A program made the translations under genes and the position numbers. Positions 34,919-45,046 of a DNA stretch of 64,000 bases are shown here, one piece after another. The stretch spans positions 28,593 to 92,592 of the forward strand of contig DAOPZC010000010.1 of the NCBI GenBank assembly GCA_035353175.1, in the 5' to 3' direction. Each line of letters begins with the position of its first letter. Position 1 is the first letter of the stretch. Origin of the DNA: DAOPZC01 sp035353175 (GTDB lineage: Bacteria; Verrucomicrobiota; Kiritimatiellia; RFP12; UBA1067). The notes beneath the pieces are model-generated. The model was not told where the DNA came from. It saw only the letters and a list, made by a program, of their open reading frames with translations, and made no database searches.

Positions 34919-36421
34919 CTAAACTCCGGGACGGATAGCCGACTCCGGACGGTCTCTTTTCCGCACGGCCGCAGACAGCACGAACCCCGTCACAAAGATC
35001 ACGGAGGTGCCCAGCACGATCGACAGGTTTTTATGGAGCGTCAGCGGCAGCGGGAGATCCTTCTGGAGGACGCTGATCCACGCGATCACCAGGACGCCCA
35101 AGACCGCGCCCAAGACCGCCTCGGGATTGCGCGCCCGTTTCGCGAAATAGCCTAGCAGGAAGAGGCCCAGCATGCCGCCGCTGAACACCGACGAGAGCAT
35201 CCACCACGCGTCCAGCGCGCTCTTGACCCGCATCATCGCCAGCGCGCAGGCCACGCCCAGCGCGGCCAGGGCGAGCGTGCCCAGCTGCAGCACGCGCAGG
35301 CGCTGCCGGTCATCCGCGCCGGGCCGCAGATAGCGCAGGTAGTAGTCGGTCATCACGACGGTCGCCCCGCTGTTGAGGCTCGTCGAGACCGTGCTCATGC
35401 CAGCCGCAAAAATCGCGGCGATCATCAACCCGGTGATGCCCTTGGGCAGACCGGCGACGATGAAATACGGCAAGATCTGGTCCGGCCGCGCCTGGATCTC
35501 CGGCGGCAGCAGCTCGGGCCGGGCCTGGTAGTAGGCGAACATCGCGGTGCCGATCGCGAAGAAGAGCAGCGACACCGGCACGTAGAGCAGCGAGCCGAAG
35601 AGCGTCGAGCGAACGGCGTCGCGCTGGTTGCGGGCCGTCATGTAGCGCTGGATGTAGTTCTGGTCGATCCCGTAGTTCTGGAGATTGATGAACACGCCGT
35701 AGACCAGGCAGACCCAGAAAGTCTCGCTGCCCCAGTCCGTCAGGCTCCAGCTGCCGAGGCTGAACTTGTCCGCCGCCGTGGCGATCTCCCACGCCTGCCC
35801 GACGCCCCCGGGCATGGAGAAAAGCAGCACGCCCAGGCACAGGAAGGTGCCGGCGATAAGTACGATCCCCTGCACGGCGTCGGTCCAGATCACGGCCCGG
35901 ATGCCGCCCATCATCGAGTAGAGCAGCGTGCCGAGGCCGGTGATCACGATGATCAGCGGGATGGACCAGCCCAGCAGCGCGTTCAGCGGCAACGCCAGCA
36001 GATACATGATCGTCCCCATGCGCGCCACCTGCGTCACCAGATAGCAGAGCGAGGCATAAACCCGCGCCCACGGGCCGAAGCGCGTTTCCAGATAGCTGTA
36101 CGCCGAGACGCAGTCCAGGCTGCGGTAGAGCGGCACGAAGAAACGGATGGCCATCCACGAGGCCACCGGGATCGCGAGGCTGAACACGAACGCGTTCCAA
36201 TTCCCAGTGTAGGCTTTGGCGGGCAGGCCCAGGAAGCTGATGCTGCTGACGAACGTCGCGAAGATCGACATGCCCACCGCCCAGGCGGGCAGATGTCCGG
36301 CGCCGGAAGTGAAGGCTTCCGACGCGTTCGCCTCCTTGCGAAAATAGAACGAGCAGCCGAACAGGATGATACCCACCATGTAGGCGACGAAAACCAGCAG
36401 GTCGACGAGCGGAAGTTGCAT
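34919..36421 (-). CDS. Sodium:solute symporter (SSS family)
   Basis: A protein of 500 residues with about 13 membrane segments. SSS landmarks: GAGHLPAWAVGMSIFATFVSSISFLGLPAKAY in the first two helices (given here as one block of the sodium-site region), LYSMMGGIRAVIWTDAVQG, and AAIFAAGMSTVSTSLNSGATV with the conserved Ser/Thr of the Na2 site. The family imports sugars, sialic acid, amino acids or carboxylates with Na+. Placement between a DapA-family aldolase and a sialidase-like gene favours a sugar acid, by inference only. Confidence 0.9.
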   Translation of the reverse strand: MQLPLVDLLVFVAYMVGIILFGCSFYFRKEANASEAFTSGAGHLPAWAVGMSIFATFVSSISFLGLPAKAYTGNWNAFVFSLAIPVASWMAIRFFVPLYRSLDCVSAYSYLETRFGPWARVYASLCYLVTQVARMGTIMYLLALPLNALLGWSIPLIIVITGLGTLLYSMMGGIRAVIWTDAVQGIVLIAGTFLCLGVLLFSMPGGVGQAWEIATAADKFSLGSWSLTDWGSETFWVCLVYGVFINLQNYGIDQNYIQRYMTARNQRDAVRSTLFGSLLYVPVSLLFFAIGTAMFAYYQARPELLPPEIQARPDQILPYFIVAGLPKGITGLMIAAIFAAGMSTVSTSLNSGATVVMTDYYLRYLRPGADDRQRLRVLQLGTLALAALGVACALAMMRVKSALDAWWMLSSVFSGGMLGLFLLGYFAKRARNPEAVLGAVLGVLVIAWISVLQKDLPLPLTLHKNLSIVLGTSVIFVTGFVLSAAVRKRDRPESAIRPGV

Positions 36422-36491
36422 GAGGTCCTCGGAGCTGAAAAATGCAGATCCAGCGGCGCAGGCCAGGCCCGCGCACGCTTCAAGACTGTCC

Positions 36492-37412
36492 TTAATCTTT
36501 CTTCACCTTCACACCGAGGCTGGCCAAGCGGCTGCGGATGATCGCGCGCTCCTCCTCGCGGAACCGGCTGAAAGGCTCGGCCATAATGTCGCTGCAAATG
36601 CCCATCAGGTCAAGCGAGCATTTGACGCCCTTGAGAAAACTGGAGACGTGCCGTCCCACGCCGTAGAGCGAGCCGCTGATCGTCATCACACGCTCCTGCA
36701 GGCGCACGACCGCTTCCACGTCCTTAGCCGAAGCCGCCTCGTAGAGGTCCACGAAGAGCTGCGGAAAGAGGTTCGCGCCGCCGCAGACTCCGCCGTGGCC
36801 GCCCATCAGCACCACCTCGCCCAAGGCCTCCTCAGGGCCCATCAGGATCGAGAAGTCCGGGCGGTCGCGCAGCAGGTGGCGCACCGTGTTGAAATAGACG
36901 ATGTTCGCGGAGCTGTCCTTGAGCCCCACGATGTTGGGCACATCGGAGAGCATCCGCGCCGTATACGGGTCGATCATCACCTTGGTGTGCGACGGCATGT
37001 TGTAGAGAAAGAGCGGCAGCGGCGAGCGGTTCGCCAGATGCGTGTAGTACTCCACCAGCTCCGGCTGGCCGGGCGCGAAATAGTAAGGCGGCGCAGCCAC
37101 GATCGCCGCCGCGCCGGCCTTCTCGGCCGTCTGCGCCAGGCGCAGGCTCTCGGGAAACACCGTGTCGGTCACGCCGACCATCACGGGCACGCGGCCTTTG
37201 ACCTGCCGGCAGACGCGCCTGACCAGCTCGTGCCGCAGCTCATAGCGCAGATCCGGCGCTTCGCCGGTCGTGCCCAGCAGAAAAAGGCCGTGCACGTGCC
37301 CGTCCAGAATATGCTCGACCAGCCGCTCGAGGCCTTCGCAGTCCAACGTGTCGTTGTCCAACAGCGGGGTGACCATCGGCGGCACCACCCCTCTCAACGG
37401 TTTCGGCAACAT
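36492..37412 (-). CDS. DapA/NanA-family class I aldolase-lyase
   Basis: A protein of 306 residues forming the whole (beta/alpha)8 barrel. It has the G-T-T-G-E loop that binds the keto-acid carboxylate (LGTTGEAPDL), the tyrosine in LYNMPSHT, and the Schiff-base lysine in VGLKDSS (residue 165). The family includes dihydrodipicolinate synthase, N-acetylneuraminate lyase, KDG aldolase and 5-keto-4-deoxyglucarate dehydratase. Linkage to a symporter and a sialidase-like gene makes a sugar-acid lyase more likely than lysine synthesis; the exact substrate is open. AAAGGA precedes the ATG at 37412. It lies 26 bp after the propeller gene. Confidence 0.85.
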   Translation of the reverse strand: MLPKPLRGVVPPMVTPLLDNDTLDCEGLERLVEHILDGHVHGLFLLGTTGEAPDLRYELRHELVRRVCRQVKGRVPVMVGVTDTVFPESLRLAQTAEKAGAAAIVAAPPYYFAPGQPELVEYYTHLANRSPLPLFLYNMPSHTKVMIDPYTARMLSDVPNIVGLKDSSANIVYFNTVRHLLRDRPDFSILMGPEEALGEVVLMGGHGGVCGGANLFPQLFVDLYEAASAKDVEAVVRLQERVMTISGSLYGVGRHVSSFLKGVKCSLDLMGICSDIMAEPFSRFREEERAIIRSRLASLGVKVKKD

Positions 37413-37438
37413 CGCATGCGTCCTTTCGTCCAATTCGT

Positions 37439-39364
37439 TTACCTCACGGTCACCAGCGTCCCGACCAACGGCGGCTCGGGCCCCGTCTCGGGCGTAAAAG
37501 CGAGATAGGCCGGCGTGAAGAGCCCGGACAGGGCCGCCTGCCGGCTGGCGTCCCCCGTCCGCCGCCACAGCACGCCCTGCTCGACATCGGTGAAAAACAG
37601 CCGGCCATCGACGACGTCCACATCCAGATAGTTGCGCCAGTCCCCCAGGTCCAGCAGCTTGTAGGAGGAGGACAGATTGCCGCCGGCCGCACTCCACCAG
37701 AAGTCCTGCATGCCGTTTCCCGAGAACAGGATCCCGGGGCCGCTGATCGACGCGTTGCCCGCGGCCGGCACGTAGGAGCCCGAGGCGTCGTAGTGGCACG
37801 CGCTGGCGTTGCCGATCGTCAAGGTCGCCTGCCGCGCACCGTCGGAGCCGAACTGATAGAGCGTGCCGGTGCTCTGAAACAGCGCGTTGGTCCGGTTGAA
37901 CCACGCCGTGCAGTAGACGCGGCCCGCGCCGTCCACCGCCACGCCGTGGCAGTCGAGCAGCGTGTTGCCCGGCACGCAACTCGAGACGTCGGCAAAGACC
38001 GAGACTTCGCGCGTCCTGACGCGCACCTGATAAACCGTCTCGCCGAAGCTGTTCGTCGCGTAGTAGCCGTTGGTCGCCACATTGGCCCAAGCGGCATTGT
38101 TTCCGGGCAGATAGAGCGTGCGCGCGTCCGTCACATAGAGGGTGCTACCGTCCGGAGCGACGGCCAGCGCGGTCGGCACGCAGTTGGAGTAGGCGATCTG
38201 CGCGAAGTCGAGCGCCACGCCTTTGAAGGTTCCCCACTTGCTGAATTTCAGTATGCGGCCGCCCGCCACGCCCTCTGCGACATACACCGAGTTGCTGTGC
38301 GCCGCCAGCCCGCGCGGCTGACGCAGCGGCCGGCCGTCATACGCGGCCCCCTCGCCGCCGGCAAAAGTCCGCTCCCGCTCGACCGCGCCCCCCGCGTCCA
38401 CCGTCAGACTGCTGACGCGGTTCGAAACGGGCTCGGAGACCAGCAGCCGTCCGACCGTCCCCCGCAAAGGCTCGTCGGGAAGCACGACGATCTGGCGCTG
38501 GTTCTTCGGACAGGCGGTCAGCGTCGTCCGCTGCAGCGTTGCCAGATCGAACGCGGAGATGTCGTTGAAATCCCACCGCGCGCCGCAGAGCTGCCCGTTC
38601 ACCTCAGTGACGCCGAGCCGGTTGCTGGCGTCCGAGACCGTGCGCGTCACGGCGGTCCGCGTCACCGGATCAATCACGTAGGTGGCGTTGTTGTTGGAGG
38701 ACCCATACACCTTGTTGTCGCGGGCCGAATAGTGAAGACCTTGAATGCCGGAGAGCCCGGAGACCTCGCCCAGAAAGGCCCCGTCCGTTCCACTGAACAC
38801 ATACGCCTTGCCGCTGCTGCGCTCCGAAACCCAGACCGACCCTCCGCCGTCCACCGCCACCCCGCGGGGAACCTGAAAGGTCCAGAGCACCGCGCCGGCC
38901 GCATTCGTGCCGGAATTCGCGATGAACAGTCCGCCCTCGCCTGTGACCGGATGATAGCGGTACACGGCGGCGTTGGTGGTCGCGGCGGAAAAATTGGCGC
39001 CCGCCGTCGCGTAAATCCACCCCCCGTCAGGAGACGCGCACATGTACTCCACATTCTGTCCAACCGTGGCCAACACGCGCTGGTACGCGCCCGCCGCGTC
39101 AAACTCCAGAATGCGCGAGGCGGACGTCGCGAACTCGCCGACGAACACGCGCCGGCCATCACCCGCGATGCCACCGAAGATCTGCATCTTCCCGCCGTAG
39201 CTGTTCGTCTTGACGAAATCGCCCTGCGCGCGCCAGACGCCGTCGCTCACCGCATAACGCAGCACGTTCGTCGGATAACACAGCAGCACCGTTTCGGCCC
39301 GCGCCAGCGGAGCCCAAACCAAGCAGCCCGCGATCATTCCTCCTGCGGCCCACGCTCTTTTCAT
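37439..39364 (-). CDS. Secreted NHL/SMP-30-like beta-propeller protein
   Basis: A protein of 641 residues with a signal peptide ending near ARA-ET. It carries six or more blades of NHL/lactonase type (for example FQVPRGVAVDGGGSVWVSERSSG, shown to the blade turn, and LDCHGVAVDGAGRVYCT). The ligand is unknown; such propellers often bind or hydrolyse lactones or act as surface lectins. The final residues are GTLVTVR, sharing the C-terminal G-T-L ending found in four other large secreted proteins here. It is the first gene of the run with the aldolase, symporter and sialidase-like genes. Confidence 0.75.
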   Translation of the reverse strand: MKRAWAAGGMIAGCLVWAPLARAETVLLCYPTNVLRYAVSDGVWRAQGDFVKTNSYGGKMQIFGGIAGDGRRVFVGEFATSASRILEFDAAGAYQRVLATVGQNVEYMCASPDGGWIYATAGANFSAATTNAAVYRYHPVTGEGGLFIANSGTNAAGAVLWTFQVPRGVAVDGGGSVWVSERSSGKAYVFSGTDGAFLGEVSGLSGIQGLHYSARDNKVYGSSNNNATYVIDPVTRTAVTRTVSDASNRLGVTEVNGQLCGARWDFNDISAFDLATLQRTTLTACPKNQRQIVVLPDEPLRGTVGRLLVSEPVSNRVSSLTVDAGGAVERERTFAGGEGAAYDGRPLRQPRGLAAHSNSVYVAEGVAGGRILKFSKWGTFKGVALDFAQIAYSNCVPTALAVAPDGSTLYVTDARTLYLPGNNAAWANVATNGYYATNSFGETVYQVRVRTREVSVFADVSSCVPGNTLLDCHGVAVDGAGRVYCTAWFNRTNALFQSTGTLYQFGSDGARQATLTIGNASACHYDASGSYVPAAGNASISGPGILFSGNGMQDFWWSAAGGNLSSSYKLLDLGDWRNYLDVDVVDGRLFFTDVEQGVLWRRTGDASRQAALSGLFTPAYLAFTPETGPEPPLVGTLVTVR

Positions 39365-39419
39365 ACCTCGCTCTCCCCGTTGCAGTCCGTACGACGCCCT
39401 GTGCGATGGAAACGCTTTT

Positions 39420-39448
39420 AAAATACGACAGGACAGCCTGATATCCAA
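39420..39448 (-). promoter_or_regulatory. Candidate promoter of the propeller/aldolase/symporter operon
   Basis: On the minus strand TTGGAT (39448-39443) and TATTTT (39425-39420) are separated by 17 bases. The -35 overlaps a palindrome, ATATCC-N8-GGATAT (39441-39460), a good position for a repressor. Confidence 0.45.
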
Positions 39449-39600
39449 GCGCAAGGATATGGACAACCGTTTCTTAGATATGCACTAGGATTGCACAAGT
39501 CAAGGCCTCCGATACGCGGCCCAGCCATCAGGACACCCGCACATGGCGGCAGAGCGCCGCCCCGTTCTCGCCGCCCCGAATAACTTCACACAAAGAGACA

Positions 39601-39629
39601 TTGTGATCGCTCGCGCGCATTGATATACT
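39601..39629 (+). promoter_or_regulatory. Candidate promoter of the hybrid sensor kinase
   Basis: TTGTGA (39601-39606) and TATACT (39624-39629) are separated by 17 bases, giving a leader of about 85 bases to the ATG at 39720. Confidence 0.6.
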
Positions 39630-39719
39630 GGCGAGTGTAAAGCGCGGGTGCATGGGCTGATCGTGCGACGCGGCCCCGCAGGGGGCTGTGCCACAAAAGG
39701 TGTCAGAGCGTGGACGATC

Positions 39720-42700
39720 ATGGAAGCTCTCAACCATAGCGGTCTCGCAACCAAAACCAGCTGGATCGCGGCGGTCGCGACCGGCCTCCTCTGTTTGTGG
39801 GCGGCGCAGCAGCAGGCCGCCTTGACCGACCGCGACCTGCGCAACGCGCTGTTGAACCAGGCCGTCGCGCTGGCCCAGACCATCAACGCCGAGCACATCT
39901 CCGAGCTTTCGTTCACGCCGGCAGACGGGGATCGGCCCGCCTATCAGCGCCTCTGCGCGCAGATGGCCGCGTTCAAAAGCCAAACCCCTTTCAACGGCAT
40001 CTGGAGCCTGGCCCTCCGGGACGGCAAGCTGATCTTCGGCCCGGAGTCGTACGCACCGGGAACGCCGCTCGCCTCGCCACCGGGGACGCCCTACCTGAAA
40101 CCGTCTAGCGCCGAATTCGACGTGTTCAAGAACGGAAAGGCCTATGTGAAAGGCCCGCAGAAAGACGAGTACGGCGAGTTCGTGTATGCCGTGGCGCCGG
40201 TCCTTGAGCCGCACACCGGCAACGTGTGCCTGGCCGTCGGCGTCGACCTGCTGAGCCGCCAGTGGCGGGCGATCTTGCTCAAGGCCAGCCTCCTGGCCGC
40301 GCTGCGGGTCTTGCCGCCCGGCCTGATCCTGCTCGCCGGACTCTGGCTGATCGACAGACGCAAGCGGCTGCCCCCTGAGCACAAAAAGCGGCTGCGCTAT
40401 GCCGAAGCCGTAACCGTGGCGCTCTTCTTCCTCTCGCTGACGCTGCTGGTCGCCTATGAGTCGCACGCGAAAGCCCACCTCGCCCAGCGGCAGGTTTTCG
40501 CGCAGCTGGCCTCCAACCAGGCTCACCGGCTGACCGCGCAGTTTCATCAGGTCCGCGACAACGTGTTGGGCGGGATCTCTCATTTCTTTCGGAGCTCCGA
40601 ACGGGTCAGCCGCGCCGAGTTCGAATCCTTCGCCGCCACCCTGCTCAGACAGAACGGCGTCTTCGGGATCGGCTGGCTGGAACGCATCAGCCAAGAGGAC
40701 CGCGAGGCCTGGTCCAGCCACGCCCTGCTCGAGGGTTACCCGAACGCCAAGGTCTGGACACCGCCGGCCGGACTCGGGCCGAGACGGCCCTATGACTTGG
40801 AGGGACGTCCGCTGCTGTACCCCGTGCTGCACGCCCTCGAACTCCGCGGCGGAGGTCTCGTCGTCGGCCTCGATGAAGGGGCCTGTCCGACGCGGCGGGC
40901 GGCGATTGAGGAGACCGTGCGCAGCGGGCTCACCACCGCCACCCCTCCGCTGCAGCTGCACCTCTCCAGCGGCGGCGACGAAACGGGCCTGCTGGCCTAT
41001 CGGGCAACCCGCACGGCGGACGGGACCGCCAGGCTGATGGGGATCGCCATGGTCGCCTTCAAGCCCAAGGATCTGCTTCAGGCCCTGCTGGGCCCGGTCC
41101 CGCCCGAAGCCCTTTCCTCCCACGTCACGATCCATCAGCTCTCTCAAACCCAGGAGCCCCCCTTGTTTGTGGCGGAATGGGGCCAAAACGGTGACACACA
41201 GCAAGGACTCCACATCCGCACGGCCCGCGAGACGGGCATGGTCTTCCCGATCTTCGCCTTCGGGTGCGCCTACGCTCTGACCTGCTCACCGGGCCGGGGC
41301 TTCCTCTCCTCCTATCCCGTCGATCCCGTCTGGCCAACCGTCGCGTCCGGCCTGACGATCACCGCGCTCCTGACGCTGCTGACCGTCTTTTTCATCCGAC
41401 GGCACGCCGACCTCGAATTCCTGGTGGAGCGTCGCACCCAGGCGCTGCGCCTCAGCGAGAACAACTACCGGCTGGCCGAGGAGCGCGAGCACCTCCTCAA
41501 CCAGATGCTCATGGCGATCCGCAACGTGAACCAGCTGATTGTGCGCGAGCAGAACATCGACAGCCTGCTGCACGCCGCGTGCAGGAACCTGACCGAAACG
41601 CTCGGCTACCGCACCGCCTGGATCACCCTGTTCGACGACGGCGGAGCCCTCTCCGCCTTCGCCTCGTCCGGCTTGGGCGACGCCGCCGAGAGCTTCCGCC
41701 AGAAAGTCGCGGAGCGGCACTACCCGCCCTGCATCCAAGCCATTCTGAGCGGACAGCGGATCGCCCTCAACCCGCCGTCCGAAGAAGTCTGCCCGTCGCT
41801 CTGCGGCGGCGACGCCCCTCGGGAGACGTGCATGGGCATGACCGCCCGGATCGAGTTCGAAAACCGCGTCTACGGCGTGCTGGCCGTCGCCCTGCCCTCC
41901 CCGCTCGCCCGTGACCGGATGGCCGCCAGCCTGTTCACCGAGCTCGCGGACGACCTGGGCTTCGCCCTGCACAAGATCGAAACGGCGGACGCGCTGGCGG
42001 AAAGCGAGACGCGCTTCCGTTCGCTCGTGGACGGTGCGCCAGACGCGATCTTCGTGCAAACCGGCGGAACCTTCGCCTTCCTCAACCCCAGCGCGGCAAT
42101 CCTGTTCGGCGCGCCCTCCTGCGAGGCGCTGATCGGCCGCGCGGTCCTCGACTTCTCCCTTCCGGACAACCGCGATGCCGTCCAGGAGCGCATCCGGCGG
42201 CTGAACGAGAAGCGGCAGCCCGTACCCGCCATCGAGGAAACCATCGTGCGCTCCGACGGACAAGCCGTCGCCGTCGAGATCTCGGCCGTGCCGTTCCGCT
42301 TCTGGGGCGAAAACGGCGCGCTGGTCTTTGCCCGCGACATCAGCGCGCGCAAACGCGCGGAAGAGCAGCACCGCAAACTGGAAGAGCAGTTCCACCAGTC
42401 GCAGAAGCTCGAGTCCCTCGGCCAGTTGGCCGGCGGCGTGGCCCACGACTTCAACAACATGCTGCAGGTGATCCTCGGCAACACCGAGCTGCTGCTGCAG
42501 GAGTCGGTGCCGGAGTCGCCGCTCGCCGAGACGCTGCGCGACATCCGCAACGCGGGCCAGCGTTCGGCCGAACTCACCCGCCAGCTGCTGGCCTTCGCCC
42601 GGAAGCAGACCGTCGCACCGCGCCCGCTCGATCTGAACGCCACCATCGCCGACCAGCTCAAGCTCCTCGGCCGCCTGATCGGCGAGCACATCTCCCTGCG

Positions 42701-43595
42701 TTGGCTCCCCGGCGAAGGCTTGCCGCCGGTCAAAATGGACCCGGCCCAAGTGAACCAAATCCTCACCAATCTGGCCGTCAACGCGCGCGACGCCATCCGC
42801 GAACGCGGCACCCTGACCGTCGAGACCTCCCATCTCTTCGTCGACACGGAAGACACCTTCGACGAGCTCGATATCGGCCCCGGCCACTACCTGGTGCTGG
42901 CGGTCAGCGACGACGGCTGCGGCATGGACAAAGCGACGCGCGCCCACATCTTCGAGCCCTTCTTCACGACCAAGCCCACCGGCCAAGGCACGGGGCTCGG
43001 CCTGTCCACCGTCTACGGCATTGTCCGGCAGTGCGACGGGTTCGTCAACGTCTACAGCGAGCCCGGTCATGGCTCGACCTTCCGCATCTACCTGCCCAGC
43101 AGCACCGACACCGTCCCCGCGCCGTCGGCTAAAGCGGACGAAGCCGCCCACGCCTTGACGCCCCACACGGTGCTGCTGGTCGAGGACGAACCCTCCCTGC
43201 TCAACTTCGCGGTCAAACTCCTCAAGAAAATGGGACTTACCGTGCTCGCCGCCAAAGGCCCCGCCGAGGCCCTGCGCCTCGCCGAGGCCAATCCCGACGC
43301 GATCCATCTGCTGCTCACCGACGTGGTCATGCCGGACATGAGCGGGCGCGAGCTCCAGCTGCGGCTGCTCCAGCAGCGCCCCCAGCTGCGGACGCTCTTC
43401 ATGTCGGGCTACACCGCAGACGTCATCGCCCACCACAACGTCCTCGACGAAGGTATCCATTTTTTACAGAAACCCTTCTCCGCGGCGGAGCTGCGGCATG
43501 CGGTCATCGAAGTCTTCAATGCGCCGTGCCCCACCGCACCTTCCCCGGACCCGACACCGGCCCTGCCCCCGCTTGAGCCGCCCTCGGCTTTGTGA
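39720..43595 (+). CDS. Membrane hybrid histidine kinase with CHASE, GAF, PAS and receiver domains
   Basis: A protein of 1291 residues. Order: membrane helix (12-31), extracytoplasmic segment, two further helices (about 215-272), a CHASE-like sensor domain (about 285-470), a last helix (about 540-565), GAF (about 610-770), PAS (about 790-905), HisKA with the phospho-acceptor His in GGVAHDFNNML (residue 909), HATPase with N-A-R-D-A and G-T-G-L-G-L boxes, and a C-terminal receiver with LVEDEP, the phosphorylated Asp in LLTDVVMPD (residue 1201) and LQKPF. It should sense an external signal and relay phosphate. No separate output regulator adjoins it. The start is uncertain; GTG codons at 39648 and 39663 are alternatives. 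Confidence 0.9.
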   Translation: MEALNHSGLATKTSWIAAVATGLLCLWAAQQQAALTDRDLRNALLNQAVALAQTINAEHISELSFTPADGDRPAYQRLCAQMAAFKSQTPFNGIWSLALRDGKLIFGPESYAPGTPLASPPGTPYLKPSSAEFDVFKNGKAYVKGPQKDEYGEFVYAVAPVLEPHTGNVCLAVGVDLLSRQWRAILLKASLLAALRVLPPGLILLAGLWLIDRRKRLPPEHKKRLRYAEAVTVALFFLSLTLLVAYESHAKAHLAQRQVFAQLASNQAHRLTAQFHQVRDNVLGGISHFFRSSERVSRAEFESFAATLLRQNGVFGIGWLERISQEDREAWSSHALLEGYPNAKVWTPPAGLGPRRPYDLEGRPLLYPVLHALELRGGGLVVGLDEGACPTRRAAIEETVRSGLTTATPPLQLHLSSGGDETGLLAYRATRTADGTARLMGIAMVAFKPKDLLQALLGPVPPEALSSHVTIHQLSQTQEPPLFVAEWGQNGDTQQGLHIRTARETGMVFPIFAFGCAYALTCSPGRGFLSSYPVDPVWPTVASGLTITALLTLLTVFFIRRHADLEFLVERRTQALRLSENNYRLAEEREHLLNQMLMAIRNVNQLIVREQNIDSLLHAACRNLTETLGYRTAWITLFDDGGALSAFASSGLGDAAESFRQKVAERHYPPCIQAILSGQRIALNPPSEEVCPSLCGGDAPRETCMGMTARIEFENRVYGVLAVALPSPLARDRMAASLFTELADDLGFALHKIETADALAESETRFRSLVDGAPDAIFVQTGGTFAFLNPSAAILFGAPSCEALIGRAVLDFSLPDNRDAVQERIRRLNEKRQPVPAIEETIVRSDGQAVAVEISAVPFRFWGENGALVFARDISARKRAEEQHRKLEEQFHQSQKLESLGQLAGGVAHDFNNMLQVILGNTELLLQESVPESPLAETLRDIRNAGQRSAELTRQLLAFARKQTVAPRPLDLNATIADQLKLLGRLIGEHISLRWLPGEGLPPVKMDPAQVNQILTNLAVNARDAIRERGTLTVETSHLFVDTEDTFDELDIGPGHYLVLAVSDDGCGMDKATRAHIFEPFFTTKPTGQGTGLGLSTVYGIVRQCDGFVNVYSEPGHGSTFRIYLPSSTDTVPAPSAKADEAAHALTPHTVLLVEDEPSLLNFAVKLLKKMGLTVLAAKGPAEALRLAEANPDAIHLLLTDVVMPDMSGRELQLRLLQQRPQLRTLFMSGYTADVIAHHNVLDEGIHFLQKPFSAAELRHAVIEVFNAPCPTAPSPDPTPALPPLEPPSAL

Positions 43596-43678
43596 TACGT
43601 TTTGAGGCTGTATATTGTCAAAGGGTGCCCGACCGGGCCATACGCACCGGGGCTCCCGAACAGAACGGAGGGTGTGTG

Positions 43679-45031
43679 ATGCGTCGCTGGCTGAGTCTTC
43701 TCCTGCTTCTTCCCGTGTTCTCCTTCGCGGCCGAGGCGCCGACTCGCCTCGCGGTCAGCGAGAACCGCCGCTACCTCGTGGACGCGTCCGGCCGGCCCTT
43801 CTTCTATCTGGCCGACACCGCTTGGGAGCTCTTCCACCGCCTCACCGAGCAGGACGCCGAGCGCTACCTCGCCCGGCGCGCCGAGCAGGGCTTCACCGTG
43901 ATCCAGTGCGTGCTCCTCGCCGAGTTCGACGGCGTGCGCACGCCGAACGCCAACGGCGACCTGCCGCTGCTCGACAACGACCCGGCCACGCCCAACGAGA
44001 CCTACTTCCGCCACGTCGACCGCGTCGTCGAGCGCATGCAGCGCCACGGCCTTGTGGCCGGCCTGCTCCCCACGTGGGGCGACAAGTGGAACCAAGCCTG
44101 GGGCAAAGGCCCGGAGATCTTCACTCCCGAGAACGCCCGCGCCTACGGCGCCTTTCTGGGCCGCCGCTACCGCGACCGCCCCGTGATCTGGATCCTCGGC
44201 GGCGACCGCCCCGTCAAAGACGACCGCCACCGCGCCATCATCGCCCAGATGGCCGAGGGCCTGCGCGCCGGCGACGGCGGCACCCACCTCATCACCTTCC
44301 ACCCCTGCGGCCAGCAGCAGTCCTCGCAGTACTTCCACGACGCGCCCTGGCTGGACTTCAACATGTCGCAGACCGGCCACGCCCGCAACGCCAAGAACTA
44401 CGAGTTCATCGGCCGCGACTACGCCCGCACGCCGGCCAAGCCCTGCCTCGACGGCGAGCCCGGCTACGAAGACCACCCCAACGGCTTCAAGGCCGAAAAC
44501 GGCTGGCTCGGCCCGCACGACGCGCGCCGCAGCGCCTACTGGGCGGTCTTCTCGGGCGCCTGCGGCCACACCTACGGCTGCCATGCCGTGTGGCAGATGT
44601 GGGAGCCCGGGCGCGCGCCGGTCAACACGCCGCTCACCCCGTGGCAGGAGGCGCTCGACCTCCCCGGGGCGAACCAGATGCGCCACCTGCGCGCCCTGAT
44701 CGAAGCCAAGCCCTACCTCACCCGCATCCCCGATCCCGCGCTCCTCAAACAGGGGCCCAAAGAGGAGTGGCGGCACGTCGCCGTCACCAGCGACCGCGCC
44801 CCGGGCCAGAAAAACGCCACCTTCATCATGGCCTACTTCCCGCACAACGTGGAGGCCGTGTTCGACACCTCCGTCCTCGCGAAGCCCAGAATGGACGTGG
44901 CGTGGTTCGACCCCCGCACCGGGCAAACCCACGGCCAAGGCCCGCGCGACAACAGCGGCGAACTGAAGATCGCGCCCCCGGCCGAGCGCCACCCCGTCGA
45001 CTGGGTGCTCGTCCTGACCGCCGCCGACTGA
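43679..45031 (+). CDS. Secreted GH140-like glycoside hydrolase (DUF4038 type)
   Basis: A protein of 450 residues with a signal peptide ending near FAAEA. The barrel opens with the DUF4038 pattern (FFYLADTAWELFHRL, then GFTVIQCVLL). It has WILGGDRP (Asp near 176) and CLDGEPGYED (Glu near 260), which match the acidic catalytic pair region in this family. Characterised GH140 enzymes are apiosidases acting on rhamnogalacturonan II, so a plant pectin side chain is a plausible substrate. ACGGAGG lies just upstream of the ATG. The gene starts 83 bp after the kinase, and may share its transcript or use its own promoter. Confidence 0.78.
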   Translation: MRRWLSLLLLLPVFSFAAEAPTRLAVSENRRYLVDASGRPFFYLADTAWELFHRLTEQDAERYLARRAEQGFTVIQCVLLAEFDGVRTPNANGDLPLLDNDPATPNETYFRHVDRVVERMQRHGLVAGLLPTWGDKWNQAWGKGPEIFTPENARAYGAFLGRRYRDRPVIWILGGDRPVKDDRHRAIIAQMAEGLRAGDGGTHLITFHPCGQQQSSQYFHDAPWLDFNMSQTGHARNAKNYEFIGRDYARTPAKPCLDGEPGYEDHPNGFKAENGWLGPHDARRSAYWAVFSGACGHTYGCHAVWQMWEPGRAPVNTPLTPWQEALDLPGANQMRHLRALIEAKPYLTRIPDPALLKQGPKEEWRHVAVTSDRAPGQKNATFIMAYFPHNVEAVFDTSVLAKPRMDVAWFDPRTGQTHGQGPRDNSGELKIAPPAERHPVDWVLVLTAAD

Positions 45032-45046
45032 CGCCGCTGCCGCCGG

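Larger units (their letters stand above)
39365..39719. other. Divergent intergenic region, 355 bases
   Basis: It holds the minus-strand promoter of the propeller operon, the plus-strand promoter of the sensor kinase and their leaders. No RNA gene or conserved small gene was seen. Confidence 0.6.
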
